Assembly: GCA_036655755.1 (NCBI GenBank)
Contig: JAVVPN010000029.1
Coordinates: 1-36,934, forward strand
DNA: 36,934 bases
DNA from: JAUNSR01 sp036655755
GTDB taxonomy: Bacteria; Bacteroidota; Bacteroidia; Bacteroidales; JAUNSR01
Direction of reading: 5' to 3'
Positions 9,375 to 18,523 of this stretch are shown one piece after another (position 1 is the first letter of the stretch; every line of letters starts with the position of its first letter). Below the pieces are notes generated by a model that did no database searches, was not told the origin of the DNA, and saw nothing but the letters and a program-made list of their open reading frames with translations. The position numbers and the translations under genes were made by a program.

Positions 9375-9382
9375 TAAATTTG
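9375..9382 (+). promoter_or_regulatory. -7 promoter element of pgk
   Basis: TAAATTTG matches TAnnTTTG. It places the transcript start near 9389, about 33 bases before the pgk ATG. No TTTG is seen at the expected -33 distance. Confidence 0.5.
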
Positions 9383-9421
9383 TAGGCGAAATAGCGTTAC
9401 ATAAATAAAACTATTGAGAAC

Positions 9422-10684
9422 ATGCAATCAATTGACAATTTTAATTTCAACGGAAAAAAAGCATTCGTACGTGTAGACTTCAACGTACCTTTGAATGCTG
9501 ATTTGCAGATTACGGACGATACTCGTATCCGTAAAGCATTACCAACTATTCAGAAAATTTTAGCCGATGGAGGTTCTGTAATTATCGGTTCTCACCTTGG
9601 TCGTCCTAAAAAAGGTCCGGAAGATAAATTCTCTTTGAAACATATCGTAGCTCACCTATCTGAGCTATTGGGTCAGGAAGTAAAATTTGCTACAGACTGT
9701 AAAGGTCCGGTTGCTGAAGAAGCGGTTGCTGCTTTGAAACCAGGTGAAATTTTGGTTCTTGAAAACCTTCGTTTCTATGCTGAAGAAGAAGGAAAACCTC
9801 GCGGTTTGGCTGATGATGCAACTGACGAAGAAAAAGCTGCTGCTAAAAAAGCGGTAAAAGCTAGCCAGAAAGAATTTACAAAAGATCTTGCTAAATTGGC
9901 AGATGTTTACGTTAACGACGCATTCGGTACAGCTCACCGTGCTCACGCTTCTACAGCGTTGATCGCAGACTACTTCGATGCTGATAACAAAATGTTTGGT
10001 TATTTGATGCAGAGAGAAGTTGATGCAGTAGAAAAAGTATTGAAAACTGCTGAAAAACCGGTTACTGCTATCATCGGTGGATCTAAAGTATCTTCTAAAA
10101 TTACAATCATCGAAAACTTGTTGAGCAAAGTTGACAACCTATTGATCGTAGGTGGTATGGCTTTCACTTTCTCTAAAGCATTGGGCGGAAACATCGGTTC
10201 TTCTCTATGTGAAGATGAAATGCTTGAAACAGCTAAAACAGTTATGGCTAAAGCGAAAGAACTTGGTGTAAACATCGTTCTTCCTACTGACTGTGTTGCT
10301 GCTGATAAGTTTGCTGCTGATGCTGCGGTTCAGGTTTGTTCAGACAAAAATGTACCTGAAGGCTGGATGGGTCTTGACCTTGGTCCTGAATCAATCCTTG
10401 CTATGGATGCTGTAATCAAAGAATCTAAAACAATTCTTTGGAACGGTCCTGCAGGTGTATTCGAATTCGAAGCATTCCAAGCCGGAACAAAAGCAATCGC
10501 ATTGGCTATCGCTGCTGCAACTGCTAACGGAGCATTCTCTTTGATTGGTGGTGGTGACTCTGTTGCCGCAATCAACAAATTCGATCTTGCTGATAAAGTA
10601 AGCTACGTATCAACAGGTGGTGGTGCACTTCTTGAAATGATTGAAGGAAAAGATCTTCCGGGTGTAAAAGCTATCCGTGGATAA
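9422..10684 (+). CDS. pgk: Phosphoglycerate kinase
   Basis: Pgk transfers phosphate from 1,3-bisphosphoglycerate to ADP, giving 3-phosphoglycerate and ATP in glycolysis. The 420 residues include the N-terminal substrate loop (FVRVDFNVPL, then SHLGRPKG-like SHLGRPKKGP) and the C-terminal nucleotide-binding glycines (LIGGGDSVAA). A lysine- and alanine-rich charged insertion lies at roughly 120-155, before the VYVNDAFGTAHRAHAS block, and accounts for the extra length over the 387-residue E. coli enzyme. Codon use is visibly different from its neighbours: GCT, GTT, CTT, CGT and AAA dominate, as expected for a very highly expressed gene. It has its own -7 element and a strong terminator. Confidence 0.98.
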   Translation: MQSIDNFNFNGKKAFVRVDFNVPLNADLQITDDTRIRKALPTIQKILADGGSVIIGSHLGRPKKGPEDKFSLKHIVAHLSELLGQEVKFATDCKGPVAEEAVAALKPGEILVLENLRFYAEEEGKPRGLADDATDEEKAAAKKAVKASQKEFTKDLAKLADVYVNDAFGTAHRAHASTALIADYFDADNKMFGYLMQREVDAVEKVLKTAEKPVTAIIGGSKVSSKITIIENLLSKVDNLLIVGGMAFTFSKALGGNIGSSLCEDEMLETAKTVMAKAKELGVNIVLPTDCVAADKFAADAAVQVCSDKNVPEGWMGLDLGPESILAMDAVIKESKTILWNGPAGVFEFEAFQAGTKAIALAIAAATANGAFSLIGGGDSVAAINKFDLADKVSYVSTGGGALLEMIEGKDLPGVKAIRG

Positions 10685-10709
10685 TTTTTGATCAAGATAT
10701 CACAGAAAT

Positions 10710-10744
10710 AAAAAAAGCTCAGGAATTGATCCTGAGCTTTTTTT
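10710..10744. terminator. Bidirectional terminator between pgk and a convergent lipoprotein gene
   Basis: GCTCAGGA (10717-10724) pairs with TCCTGAGC (10730-10737) around ATTGA. A run of A's precedes the stem and a run of seven T's follows it, so it can terminate pgk on the plus strand and the lipoprotein gene on the minus strand. Confidence 0.9.
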
Positions 10745-10754
10745 ATTATGCTAA

Positions 10755-11309
10755 TCAATAAATCGGTTTTACCGGAAAGTTTTTAAACAGTGCATCCATC
10801 GCTTTATTCAACTCCTCCAAATCCCGTATATGCTGCTGCTGATTCATTACACTTCCAACAGCACCCGCATAAACTACTTGTTGTTTTTTCTCATCTACAA
10901 TATCAACTGAAACCGTTCCTTCTTTCCCTATACCGGTAATTAACTTGGTATCGGAATAATAATTACGCATCCAGGATGCCCGACGGCCAAAGTAATAAGG
11001 GGTTGCAGGTGGAATAGCATCCTTTGTTTCAATTTTATCGACAATCGAGATCCCTATGTATACCAGTAACTCAGGATTGGACGATTCTACATATCCTCTA
11101 CGAATCAACTGATCCCGAACAGCGGTCGCCAACGCATCAAAATCGCGCATTTTCATGCCGGGTGGCATACTGTTACCTTCGGGCTTTGCTATAGCAAATG
11201 TTTTGTATTGGGATAATACGGCATTGTTATATACTTTACTGTCAAGGACCGTATAAGACGAACACGCTGTTAGCAGCAGTAGTCCGAAAATGTACAAGAT
11301 GTTTCTCAT
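10755..11309 (-). CDS. DUF4136-family lipoprotein (copy 1)
   Basis: This is a 184-residue predicted lipoprotein. The signal peptide ends in LLTAC with the lipidated cysteine at 16. The body matches the DUF4136 pattern: YKTFAIAKPEG near the start, a helix with DQLIRRGY, then a strand pair with LITGIGKEGTVSVDIVD and a C-terminal ALFKNFPVKP. DUF4136 proteins are widespread cell-envelope lipoproteins of unknown role. It is a paralogue of the protein encoded at 12535-13146: both share VYNN, QL..RG(Y/F), L(I)TGI.KEG..(S/T)(V/I)DIVD and a terminal FKxFPV. A possible -7 element lies near 11361-11368 on the minus strand. It shares a terminator with pgk. Confidence 0.82.
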   Translation of the reverse strand: MRNILYIFGLLLLTACSSYTVLDSKVYNNAVLSQYKTFAIAKPEGNSMPPGMKMRDFDALATAVRDQLIRRGYVESSNPELLVYIGISIVDKIETKDAIPPATPYYFGRRASWMRNYYSDTKLITGIGKEGTVSVDIVDEKKQQVVYAGAVGSVMNQQQHIRDLEELNKAMDALFKNFPVKPIY

Positions 11310-11407
11310 TTTGATAAAATAAAATCAGTCATAAACTCTAATTACTTCTTGGTTAAATAACAAAGATTTAATTCATTATGTTTATATTTTATTCTGATTT
11401 TATGAGA

Positions 11408-12439
11408 TTAAAGTAACGGAAGTAACTTCTCCTGCGTAGAAAGTTGTTTTTTTAATGATTTTTTTATTTCAGGAATATTCAACTCATGAAGAGAGGTATT
11501 CTCTGGTTGAACAAGAAGAGCTTTATCAAGCCACTGCATTGCAAGTTGAAGATCTCCGTTTATTTCGGCTAATACAGCACGGTTATAAGCAGAGTAATAA
11601 CGAATCTTCTTATTTTTTATACTCTCATAGCCATATTCCCACATATATCCGGCCGATTCATAATCGCCGTTTACAAAAAAAGCGGTTGCTTCACGCATCA
11701 CAGAATGAGGATGTTTTATCCAACAACGCTGTTCTGTAACCGGATATGGCAGCCAACGATGAATGGCCTTTTCACTTGCCAAATAAAGAGCATCCAGAAA
11801 ACAATCATTTAATGGGGGCAATGCCGAAATTGCAGATTCTAATTGAAACTGAGTGGATTCCCATCTAACCGTATCCGAAATATAATAATGTTTTAGCGCA
11901 GTTTTCTCACCTGCCTTATAAAGTCTGAATACAGGAGAAAGCTGAATCTGCAGTAATGCTTTTACTAAATTATAATCAGGCAACAGTTTTTCTCTGATTT
12001 CAATATAATGAGGCATTGCGTCTAATGAAAGAATCCAGTCCGCCCCACTCTCCCGCTGAATTTCTTCTAATTGCATTTCATTTAATCCTTGTGCATTACG
12101 GTAAAGAGAGTCCGTCCGAAATGGGGTATTATAAATCGATACATCTTTAATGAATTCGGAATTCAGGAGTTGCTGCCCCAACATATTCAACATTGGGACA
12201 TTTGCCGAATCGCGCTCAAATAATAACCGCTGTTCTTTATTATTGGCATCTACTAAAAACGAGCCGGCTCTTAAAGGCTGCTCTGCGGCATTATTAACTA
12301 ATACGATTTTACCTTCGACTGCAGGAAATGGAGTTTCTGCAATTTGATAAACGGGTAAATCAAAATAAGTTAGGGAGGAACAACTATTACCAACGGCCAA
12401 CGTTAGTGATAAAAAAATAAAATAACTAAACCGATTCAT
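11408..12439 (-). CDS. Lipoprotein with C-terminal TPR-like region (DUF6340-like)
   Basis: This 343-residue lipoprotein has a signal peptide ending VGNSC with the lipid cysteine at 20. The N-terminal half has a strand-rich pattern with a central RESGADWILSLDAM, reminiscent of proteins whose N-terminal domain resembles the TolB or curli-assembly CsgG type. The C-terminal 110 residues are helical and TPR-like (AYNRAVLAEINGDLQLAMQW then LDKALLVQPENTSLHEL). I recall this architecture as DUF6340, a Bacteroidota lipoprotein family of unknown function, but the name is from memory. It lies between two DUF4136 paralogues on the same strand, so a joint envelope role is possible. Confidence 0.7.
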   Translation of the reverse strand: MNRFSYFIFLSLTLAVGNSCSSLTYFDLPVYQIAETPFPAVEGKIVLVNNAAEQPLRAGSFLVDANNKEQRLLFERDSANVPMLNMLGQQLLNSEFIKDVSIYNTPFRTDSLYRNAQGLNEMQLEEIQRESGADWILSLDAMPHYIEIREKLLPDYNLVKALLQIQLSPVFRLYKAGEKTALKHYYISDTVRWESTQFQLESAISALPPLNDCFLDALYLASEKAIHRWLPYPVTEQRCWIKHPHSVMREATAFFVNGDYESAGYMWEYGYESIKNKKIRYYSAYNRAVLAEINGDLQLAMQWLDKALLVQPENTSLHELNIPEIKKSLKKQLSTQEKLLPLL

Positions 12440-12479
12440 AAGATAAGAATAAAAAATGCTCTTTCACAAATGTAAATAA

Positions 12480-12512
12480 AAAGAAGGTATCTCCGATAAA
12501 GATACCTTCTTT
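12480..12512 (-). terminator. Terminator of the second DUF4136 gene
   Basis: AAAGAAGGTATC (12480-12491) pairs perfectly with GATACCTTCTTT (12501-12512) around nine bases. Read on the minus strand, the stem ends in CTTCTTTTTATTT, a suitable T-run for the gene at 12535-13146. Confidence 0.8.
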
Positions 12513-12534
12513 CCAAACAAAAGAAAATAATTTT

Positions 12535-13146
12535 TTATTTAGATGCACCTGGAAGTGCTACCGGGAACTTCTTGAAAGCCAGTGTTACAATCTCTACGAT
12601 AGCTGCATTATTGCGAATCTCCTGATTGCCCGGAGTTAAAACACTACCTACAGAAGCAGACCAAACATATGAATGATTAGGGATATCTACGATATCAATA
12701 GTCAAAACCCCTTCTTTCTGAATACCGGTGATTAACTCTGCATTCTGATAATAATTCTGCAAATACAAACTTCTCGGATAAATCCAATATGAATGCCATC
12801 CACCGAAACCATTCCAATAACCTGGCCAATAACCCGGAGGAAGAGCCGGTTCAGTTTGAATATTGGTTTCAACCGTTAAACCAAAGTTTACCAATAACGG
12901 AGAATCCGGACTTTCGGTAAAACCACGTGCAGTTAATTGCTGACGAATTGCATTGGCTATATTATAATAGTCAGTCATTGTCATCTTCGGAGGCAATTGG
13001 TCATTTTCAGGAGTAGCGATTTTGAATGTGCGGAATGCGGCTATGTCCGAATTATTATACACCGTACTATTCATCAATGTATAAGGAGAACATCCCCATG
13101 CAATAAAACCGGCCAATACAATTAATAAGAAACTCAACTTTCTCAT
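12535..13146 (-). CDS. DUF4136-family lipoprotein (copy 2)
   Basis: This is a 203-residue lipoprotein with a signal peptide ending AWGC (lipid cysteine 19). It is a clear paralogue of the 184-residue protein at 10755-11309, with the same domain order and C-terminal FKKFPV. It differs by an insertion rich in glycine, tryptophan, tyrosine and proline (about residues 107-130), between the conserved helix and the LQNYYQNAELITGI strand. The insertion is the kind of low-complexity aromatic linker seen in envelope proteins. The gene has its own terminator and probably its own AT-rich promoter region (13147-13310), in which I find no perfect TAnnTTTG. Function unknown. Confidence 0.82.
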   Translation of the reverse strand: MRKLSFLLIVLAGFIAWGCSPYTLMNSTVYNNSDIAAFRTFKIATPENDQLPPKMTMTDYYNIANAIRQQLTARGFTESPDSPLLVNFGLTVETNIQTEPALPPGYWPGYWNGFGGWHSYWIYPRSLYLQNYYQNAELITGIQKEGVLTIDIVDIPNHSYVWSASVGSVLTPGNQEIRNNAAIVEIVTLAFKKFPVALPGASK

Positions 13147-13310
13147 ACGCTTTTAAATATTAATGTTTATCATTTTAAAAATATTATCTCTGATTCTTTT
13201 AGATTAGAACAAAGAATTTGTAATGTTTGTTTAATCTCGACCAATAAGGAAATCAGATTTTATAGATATTTAAAAAATGTAATATCCTCATTAAAATTAC
13301 TTTCTCCGGT

Positions 13311-13904
13311 TTATTCCCCAGAGAGCAAGTCGCTTGGATTCGGATTCAAATCAACCGGTAAATACCCATAATGAGATTGCCGGATCTGGCCGATGATGAT
13401 AAGCCACTCTTCAACGCTATAACTGACAGAGCGAAGTATTTGATTATTGTTATCTAAAAAGTTCAGCATGAACCCCTCCTTACAGTCTTCAATCTGAAGG
13501 TTATCTGTAATCAGAAAAAGAGGCAATGTATTTTCTATCGGAAATTTCACCTGCTGACAATCTGCCTGTGATACTGTCCAGGGTGAGTTATGATCTGCTC
13601 TGACAATTTTACTAATAGATAAAGTACCCGTCAATATAATTTCTTCTGTCTCTTGGGTATAATAAGGCAAAAACTCCACATCATAATCTACCATAAAATC
13701 ACCGTCGGCAGTGGTATACATATTCTCATCCGAACTTTCACTCAAATCCGATTCAAGTTTAAATGAGGGAGCTTCGGAGGTTAAAGACTTTTCGTTTTCA
13801 CACCCCCAGCAACAAATAAGGCCAAATATCATAATAAATATTTGCAGATATGAACAGCCGACAAAATCCCGGCTTCGAAAGCAAGAATAAGAAACGGAAT
13901 TCAT
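13311..13904 (-). CDS. Hypothetical lipoprotein
   Basis: This is a 197-residue protein, not recognised. Its N terminus has a long polar lead (arginines at 10 and 12) and then a hydrophobic stretch ending CCWGC, with a possible lipid cysteine at 35. An internal start at 13832 would leave only ten residues before that cysteine, so the full-length start at 13904 is preferred. The mature part is acidic, with no transmembrane segment, and is probably strand-rich. A TATCTTTC element (one mismatch from the -7 consensus) lies near 13960-13968 on the minus strand. It may belong to the lipoprotein group at 10.7-13.9 kb. Confidence 0.6.
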   Translation of the reverse strand: MNSVSYSCFRSRDFVGCSYLQIFIMIFGLICCWGCENEKSLTSEAPSFKLESDLSESSDENMYTTADGDFMVDYDVEFLPYYTQETEEIILTGTLSISKIVRADHNSPWTVSQADCQQVKFPIENTLPLFLITDNLQIEDCKEGFMLNFLDNNNQILRSVSYSVEEWLIIIGQIRQSHYGYLPVDLNPNPSDLLSGE

Positions 13905-14080
13905 AGGTCTAAGGTTAGATTGTTGAAGTTTAAATCATTTCAGATTATAAACACACTAATTGAAAGATAAGTTTACATTTTGACATAAAATCTGCTGTAC
14001 AACAAGAATATAAAGTAAAACAAACCATAGTTCTCTGCAAATGTTTACAAAAATGAGAGCCAATATTTGTGATTTCTCAG

Positions 14081-14088
14081 TAATTTTG
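14081..14088 (+). promoter_or_regulatory. -7 promoter element of mfd
   Basis: TAATTTTG matches TAnnTTTG and would start transcripts near 14095. This supports the ATG at 14116 rather than the in-frame ATG at 14041, which lies upstream of the promoter. Confidence 0.55.
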
Positions 14089-14115
14089 CCAAATACAGAA
14101 AGTGATTCTTTATAC

Positions 14116-17100
14116 ATGCAAACAAACCAATTAGCCGAATATATTCTCTCAAAGCCTCGTTTCGGAGCCTTGAAGAAATTGATTGACGAAAAAAATCCAG
14201 CTATCTATCTGCAAGGATTACAAGGCTCATCGGCAGCCATGTTTATCGCTCCCCTCAAAAATCAGACCACAGAAATCTATATTTTCGTACTCAATGATCT
14301 TGAAGAAGCCGGATATTTCTATCACGACCTCATACAGATCAGTGGCGAAGAAAAAGTATTGTTTTTCCCTTCTGCTTATAAACGTGCTATTCGTTACGGA
14401 CAATTAGACCCCGCAAGCGAAATTCTTCGAACAGAAGTACTGAGCCGTTTACAACAACAGGAAAAAGGTTTGATGGTGGTTACCTATCCCGAGGCGCTTG
14501 CCGAAAAAGTAGTGCAAGCCCAAACCTTAGGTGAACAAACCCTGCGCATCGCCACGAACGAAAAGGTAGATGGTGTATTCGTAGCAGAAGTTCTATTCCA
14601 GTATGGGTTCGAACGGGTCGATTATGTATATGAACCGGGGCAATATGCCATACGCGGCAGTATTCTCGACGTTTTTTCATATTCGAACGAACTACCCTAC
14701 CGTATCGACTTTTTCGGCGATGAAGTGGAAAGTATCCGCACATTCGAAATAGACAGCCAGTTATCCAAAGAGCAGGTAAAAGAAATTTTTATCGTGCCGA
14801 ACCTTTCTCATGCAGAAACTTCGGGCATCTCTTTTCTTGATTTTATTCCTGAAAACTGTTATTTCGGGTTCCGGGATATGAGCTGGGTGACCGAACGGGT
14901 TGCTTCGATCGCCGGAGAAGAGATTTCCGAACAACTTCTGATCACAGAAGAAGGCGACCTGGAGGTTAAGAAAAAAATAGTAGAACCCGAAAAGTTCCGC
15001 AAAGACCTTTTCAAATTCAACCGTATCGAATTCGGAGCGAAAAGTTATAGTCTCAATCCTTCGAAGATTGAGTTCCACACCTCTCTCCAACCCGCTTATC
15101 ACAAGAATTTCGATTTGGTAGCCAAATCATTTACCGAATTTCTTGAAAAAGGATATACCCTCTATATTCTGAGCGACAGCGAAAAACAGACCGACCGTAT
15201 CCGTCACATTTTCGAAGATCGCGGCGACAAGATTCCTTTCACGCCGGTTTTAAAAACCATCCACGAAGGCTTCTCTGACGATGATATGAAAGCGTGTTAT
15301 TTTACAGATCATCAGCTCTTCGATCGCTATCACAAATACAATCTGAAAAGCGAGAAAGCTCGTTCCGGTAAAATAGCCCTTTCGCTCAAAGAGATCAACC
15401 AGTTTGAAGTAGGCGATTACATCGTCCACATTGATCATGGAGTGGGTAAATTTGGAGGTCTGATCCGTATTCCGGTAAACGGAAAAACCCAGGAGGTGAT
15501 CAAACTGATCTATCAAAACGACGATATTCTTTTCGTAAGCATTCATGCACTGCATAAACTGGCCAAATACCGCGGTAAGGAGGGGCAACCTCCGCGCGTT
15601 AACAAACTCGGTACGGGTGCGTGGGAAAAGATGAAGGATAAAACCAAGAGTAAGATGAAAGACATCGCTCGCGATCTGATTCTTCTCTATTCCAAACGAA
15701 AAGATGAAAAAGGATATGCCTACAGCCCTGATTCATTCTTACAACAGGAGCTTGAAGCCTCATTCATTTATGAGGATACGCCCGATCAGCTGACTTCCAC
15801 GCAGGATGTAAAAAAAGATATGGAGAGCGACCGGCCGATGGACCGCCTGATTTGCGGAGATGTCGGTTTCGGAAAAACAGAAATCGCCATCCGCGCGGCA
15901 TTCAAAGCTGTAGCGGACGGAAAACAGGTGGCTATTCTGGTGCCAACCACCGTATTGGCCTATCAGCATTACAAAACATTCTGCGAGCGACTAAAAGAGT
16001 TTCCCGTAGAGATCGATTATCTCACCCGTGCCCGCAAACCATCCGAAGTGAAAGCGCTATTAGCCTCTCTGCCGGAAGGAAAACCCGATATAATCATCGG
16101 CACGCACAAGCTGATCGGGAAAGATGTTAAATTCAAAGACCTGGGATTGCTTATCATCGATGAAGAGCAAAAATTCGGCGTGGCCGTTAAGGAAAAACTC
16201 AAACAGTTAAAAACGAATGTAGATACCCTTACAATGACCGCGACGCCGATTCCTCGTACACTACAGTTCTCGCTAATGGGCGCCCGCGATTTGTCAGTGA
16301 TCTCCACTCCTCCACCTAACCGCTACCCGATTCAGACAGAAGTGCATCGTTTTGACGAAGAGATCATTAAAGAAGCCATCAACTTCGAAATGAGCCGTAA
16401 CGGGCAAGTATTCTTTGTCAATAACCGCGTTCAGCAGTTAGGCGAACTGGAAGATATGATACGTCGATTGGTACCCGATGCCCGTGTGGCGGTCGGTCAC
16501 GGACAAATGGATCCCGATACACTCGAAAAACGCATTATCGACTTCGGCAACCAGGAATACGATGTCTTACTGGCCACAACAATCATTGAAGCGGGTATCG
16601 ACATCCCGAATGCGAATACCATTATTATCAATAATGCGCAAAACTTCGGATTAAGCGAATTACATCAACTCCGGGGGCGCGTAGGGCGAAGCAACAAAAA
16701 AGCATTCTGTTACCTGCTCTCTCCGCCTCTTCATACATTGAGTACAGAATCTCGCCGACGCCTGCAAGCGATTGAAAACTTTTCAGAGCTTGGCAGCGGA
16801 ATACATATCGCCATGCAGGACCTCGACATACGAGGTGCAGGTAATTTATTGGGAGGTGAACAAAGCGGATTCATTGCCGACCTGGGATACGAAACATATC
16901 AAAAGATATTGAAAGAAGCCGTAGATGAATTGAAAAATGATGAGTTCTACGATCTGTATAAAGAAGAGGAAGCGGAAAAAGGAGATAAAGCCTGGGTAAC
17001 CGACTGTATCATCGAATCAGATTTGGAGTTACTTTTCCCCGACGCATACATCCCAAGCTCGTCCGAACGTATTTCAATGTACAAAGAGCTCGACAATATG

Positions 17101-17460
17101 GAAAAAGAGAAAGATATCCAGCTGTTTATCAGCCGACTGCGCGACCGCTTCGGACAAATCCCACAGGAGGGACTCGAATTGATCCGCATCGTTACGTTGC
17201 GACGGTTAGGAAAAGAGCTCGGATTCGAGAAGATCACGCTGAAGCAGGGCAAATTATATCTCTATTTCATCAGTGATGACAAATCGCCTTATTATCAATC
17301 TGAACCATTCGGCAAGGTGCTCAACTATATGCAGCAGCATCCCCGCCAATGCCAGTTGAGAGAGCTGAAGGGAAAACGATCAATGGTTGTCTCCAATATC
17401 GCCACAGTTGAAGAAGCGGTATATATCCTGACACAGATGAAAGCAGAGCCTGCCGTCTGA
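14116..17460 (+). CDS. mfd: Transcription-repair coupling factor
   Basis: Mfd is a DNA translocase that removes RNA polymerase stalled at lesions and recruits UvrA for excision repair. From the ATG at 14116 it has 1114 residues, in the usual range. In order it shows the UvrB-like N-terminal domains, the RNA-polymerase-interaction domain (VGDYIVHIDHGVGKF), the helicase core with Walker A GDVGFGKT (581-588) and DEEQ box (682-685), then LGGEQSGF with a C-terminal domain. The 25 extra codons from 14041 would place the promoter inside the gene and are not conserved-looking. The dihydrouridine synthase gene downstream has its own promoter. Confidence 0.97.
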   Translation: MQTNQLAEYILSKPRFGALKKLIDEKNPAIYLQGLQGSSAAMFIAPLKNQTTEIYIFVLNDLEEAGYFYHDLIQISGEEKVLFFPSAYKRAIRYGQLDPASEILRTEVLSRLQQQEKGLMVVTYPEALAEKVVQAQTLGEQTLRIATNEKVDGVFVAEVLFQYGFERVDYVYEPGQYAIRGSILDVFSYSNELPYRIDFFGDEVESIRTFEIDSQLSKEQVKEIFIVPNLSHAETSGISFLDFIPENCYFGFRDMSWVTERVASIAGEEISEQLLITEEGDLEVKKKIVEPEKFRKDLFKFNRIEFGAKSYSLNPSKIEFHTSLQPAYHKNFDLVAKSFTEFLEKGYTLYILSDSEKQTDRIRHIFEDRGDKIPFTPVLKTIHEGFSDDDMKACYFTDHQLFDRYHKYNLKSEKARSGKIALSLKEINQFEVGDYIVHIDHGVGKFGGLIRIPVNGKTQEVIKLIYQNDDILFVSIHALHKLAKYRGKEGQPPRVNKLGTGAWEKMKDKTKSKMKDIARDLILLYSKRKDEKGYAYSPDSFLQQELEASFIYEDTPDQLTSTQDVKKDMESDRPMDRLICGDVGFGKTEIAIRAAFKAVADGKQVAILVPTTVLAYQHYKTFCERLKEFPVEIDYLTRARKPSEVKALLASLPEGKPDIIIGTHKLIGKDVKFKDLGLLIIDEEQKFGVAVKEKLKQLKTNVDTLTMTATPIPRTLQFSLMGARDLSVISTPPPNRYPIQTEVHRFDEEIIKEAINFEMSRNGQVFFVNNRVQQLGELEDMIRRLVPDARVAVGHGQMDPDTLEKRIIDFGNQEYDVLLATTIIEAGIDIPNANTIIINNAQNFGLSELHQLRGRVGRSNKKAFCYLLSPPLHTLSTESRRRLQAIENFSELGSGIHIAMQDLDIRGAGNLLGGEQSGFIADLGYETYQKILKEAVDELKNDEFYDLYKEEEAEKGDKAWVTDCIIESDLELLFPDAYIPSSSERISMYKELDNMEKEKDIQLFISRLRDRFGQIPQEGLELIRIVTLRRLGKELGFEKITLKQGKLYLYFISDDKSPYYQSEPFGKVLNYMQQHPRQCQLRELKGKRSMVVSNIATVEEAVYILTQMKAEPAV

Positions 17461-17478
17461 TTGCAATATATCAGACGG
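17453..17478. other. Short hairpin over the mfd stop codon
   Basis: CCGTCTGA (17453-17460) pairs perfectly with TCAGACGG (17471-17478) around a ten-base loop. The left arm contains the mfd stop codon and the loop contains the -33 TTGC of the next promoter. There is no T-run on either side, so a Rho-independent terminator is unlikely. It may be chance or a stabilising 3' end. Confidence 0.35.
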
Positions 17479-17493
17479 AAATAGTTACCTTTG
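17461..17493 (+). promoter_or_regulatory. Promoter of the tRNA-dihydrouridine synthase gene
   Basis: TTGC at 17461-17464, 21 bases, then TACCTTTG at 17486-17493, a good fit to the Bacteroidota consensus. The predicted start near 17500 leaves a leader of about 19 bases before the ATG at 17519. Confidence 0.7.
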
Positions 17494-17518
17494 TATCCAT
17501 AACAGACATAAAACAAAC

Positions 17519-18523
17519 ATGCACAATCCATCTTTGAAAATCCATCTTGCTCCTTTGCAGGGGCATACGGATTCCTTTTATAGAAATGCACATCAAGACA
17601 TCTTCGGAGGTGTCGATACTTATTATACCCCGTTTGTGCGCCTCGAAAAAGGGCACACGTTTCGTACACGCGAGTTGCGCGATATCAATCCGGAAAACAA
17701 TACGGTAACCGAACTTGTTCCGCAGCTTATCGCCTCAACACCCGATGAGTTGAAAGAGATTGCCGACCTATTTGTTAAGAACGGCTACCAACGTGCCGAC
17801 CTGAATATGGGCTGTCCGTTTCCGATGCTTGCTCGTCGTCATAAAGGATCGGGATTGCTCGCTCATCCTGCCGAAGTAGAGGCTTTGCTCAAAGCAATGG
17901 GCGAAATCCCGGAGCTACAGTTCTCTGTAAAAATGCGCTTGGGCTGGGATTCTCCGGAAGAGGCGATGCAACTGATCAACATGCTCAATGATGCCTCATT
18001 GGTACATATCGGCCTGCATGCCCGTTTGGGGAAACAACAATATAAAGGTGAAACCGACCGCGAAGCATTTGCAGCTTTCTACGAAGCGTGTAAACATCCC
18101 CTATTCTATAATGGCGATTTAAAAACGATCGAAGATATCGACGATATTATTGAACGTTTTCCGAATCTTGCCGGTGTAATGATCGGGCGCGGCCTTTTGG
18201 CAAATCCCGCATTAGCATCCGAATACAAGAACAATGCGGTGCTTGACATCAAAGAGAAGAAAAAGAAGATGCAGCAGTTCCACGAAGAGATCTTCTCTAA
18301 ATACAACGAGTATTTGCAGGGCGAAAAACAATTGCTCGAAAAAATAAAACCATTCTGGGAATACCTTTCGGACGAGTTGGAGAAACGTACACGCAAAAAA
18401 ATTGAGAAAGCCAATAAGCTCTCTCAATATGAAGCGGCCGTAGCTCTTGCTTTCAGCCAATGGGGAAAAGTAGAACGTCGTCCACAAGAAGATGAAGACG
18501 ATGATTGGTTGAATAACTTATGA
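17519..18523 (+). CDS. tRNA-dihydrouridine synthase family protein
   Basis: This FMN-dependent enzyme reduces specific uridines in tRNA to dihydrouridine. The 334 residues form a TIM barrel with the family's order: LAPLQGHTD at the start (FMN-binding region), the catalytic cysteine C99 in NMGCPFP, a phosphate-binding VMIGRGLLANP near 220, and a helical C-terminal region. The C terminus ends in a strongly acidic stretch (EDEDDD). It is nearer the DusB/DusC-like proteins than the archaeal-type enzymes, but the exact target position in tRNA cannot be read from the sequence. It converges with a small membrane protein, and their stop codons overlap by six bases. Confidence 0.93.
   Translation: MHNPSLKIHLAPLQGHTDSFYRNAHQDIFGGVDTYYTPFVRLEKGHTFRTRELRDINPENNTVTELVPQLIASTPDELKEIADLFVKNGYQRADLNMGCPFPMLARRHKGSGLLAHPAEVEALLKAMGEIPELQFSVKMRLGWDSPEEAMQLINMLNDASLVHIGLHARLGKQQYKGETDREAFAAFYEACKHPLFYNGDLKTIEDIDDIIERFPNLAGVMIGRGLLANPALASEYKNNAVLDIKEKKKKMQQFHEEIFSKYNEYLQGEKQLLEKIKPFWEYLSDELEKRTRKKIEKANKLSQYEAAVALAFSQWGKVERRPQEDEDDDWLNNL

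Noticed and set aside
14041..14115. Upstream start for Mfd
   Set aside because: The additional 25 codons precede a good -7 promoter element and do not resemble the family's N terminus.
16947..17252. Antisense frames inside mfd
   Set aside because: They are serine-, arginine- and isoleucine-rich shadows of the mfd reading frame.
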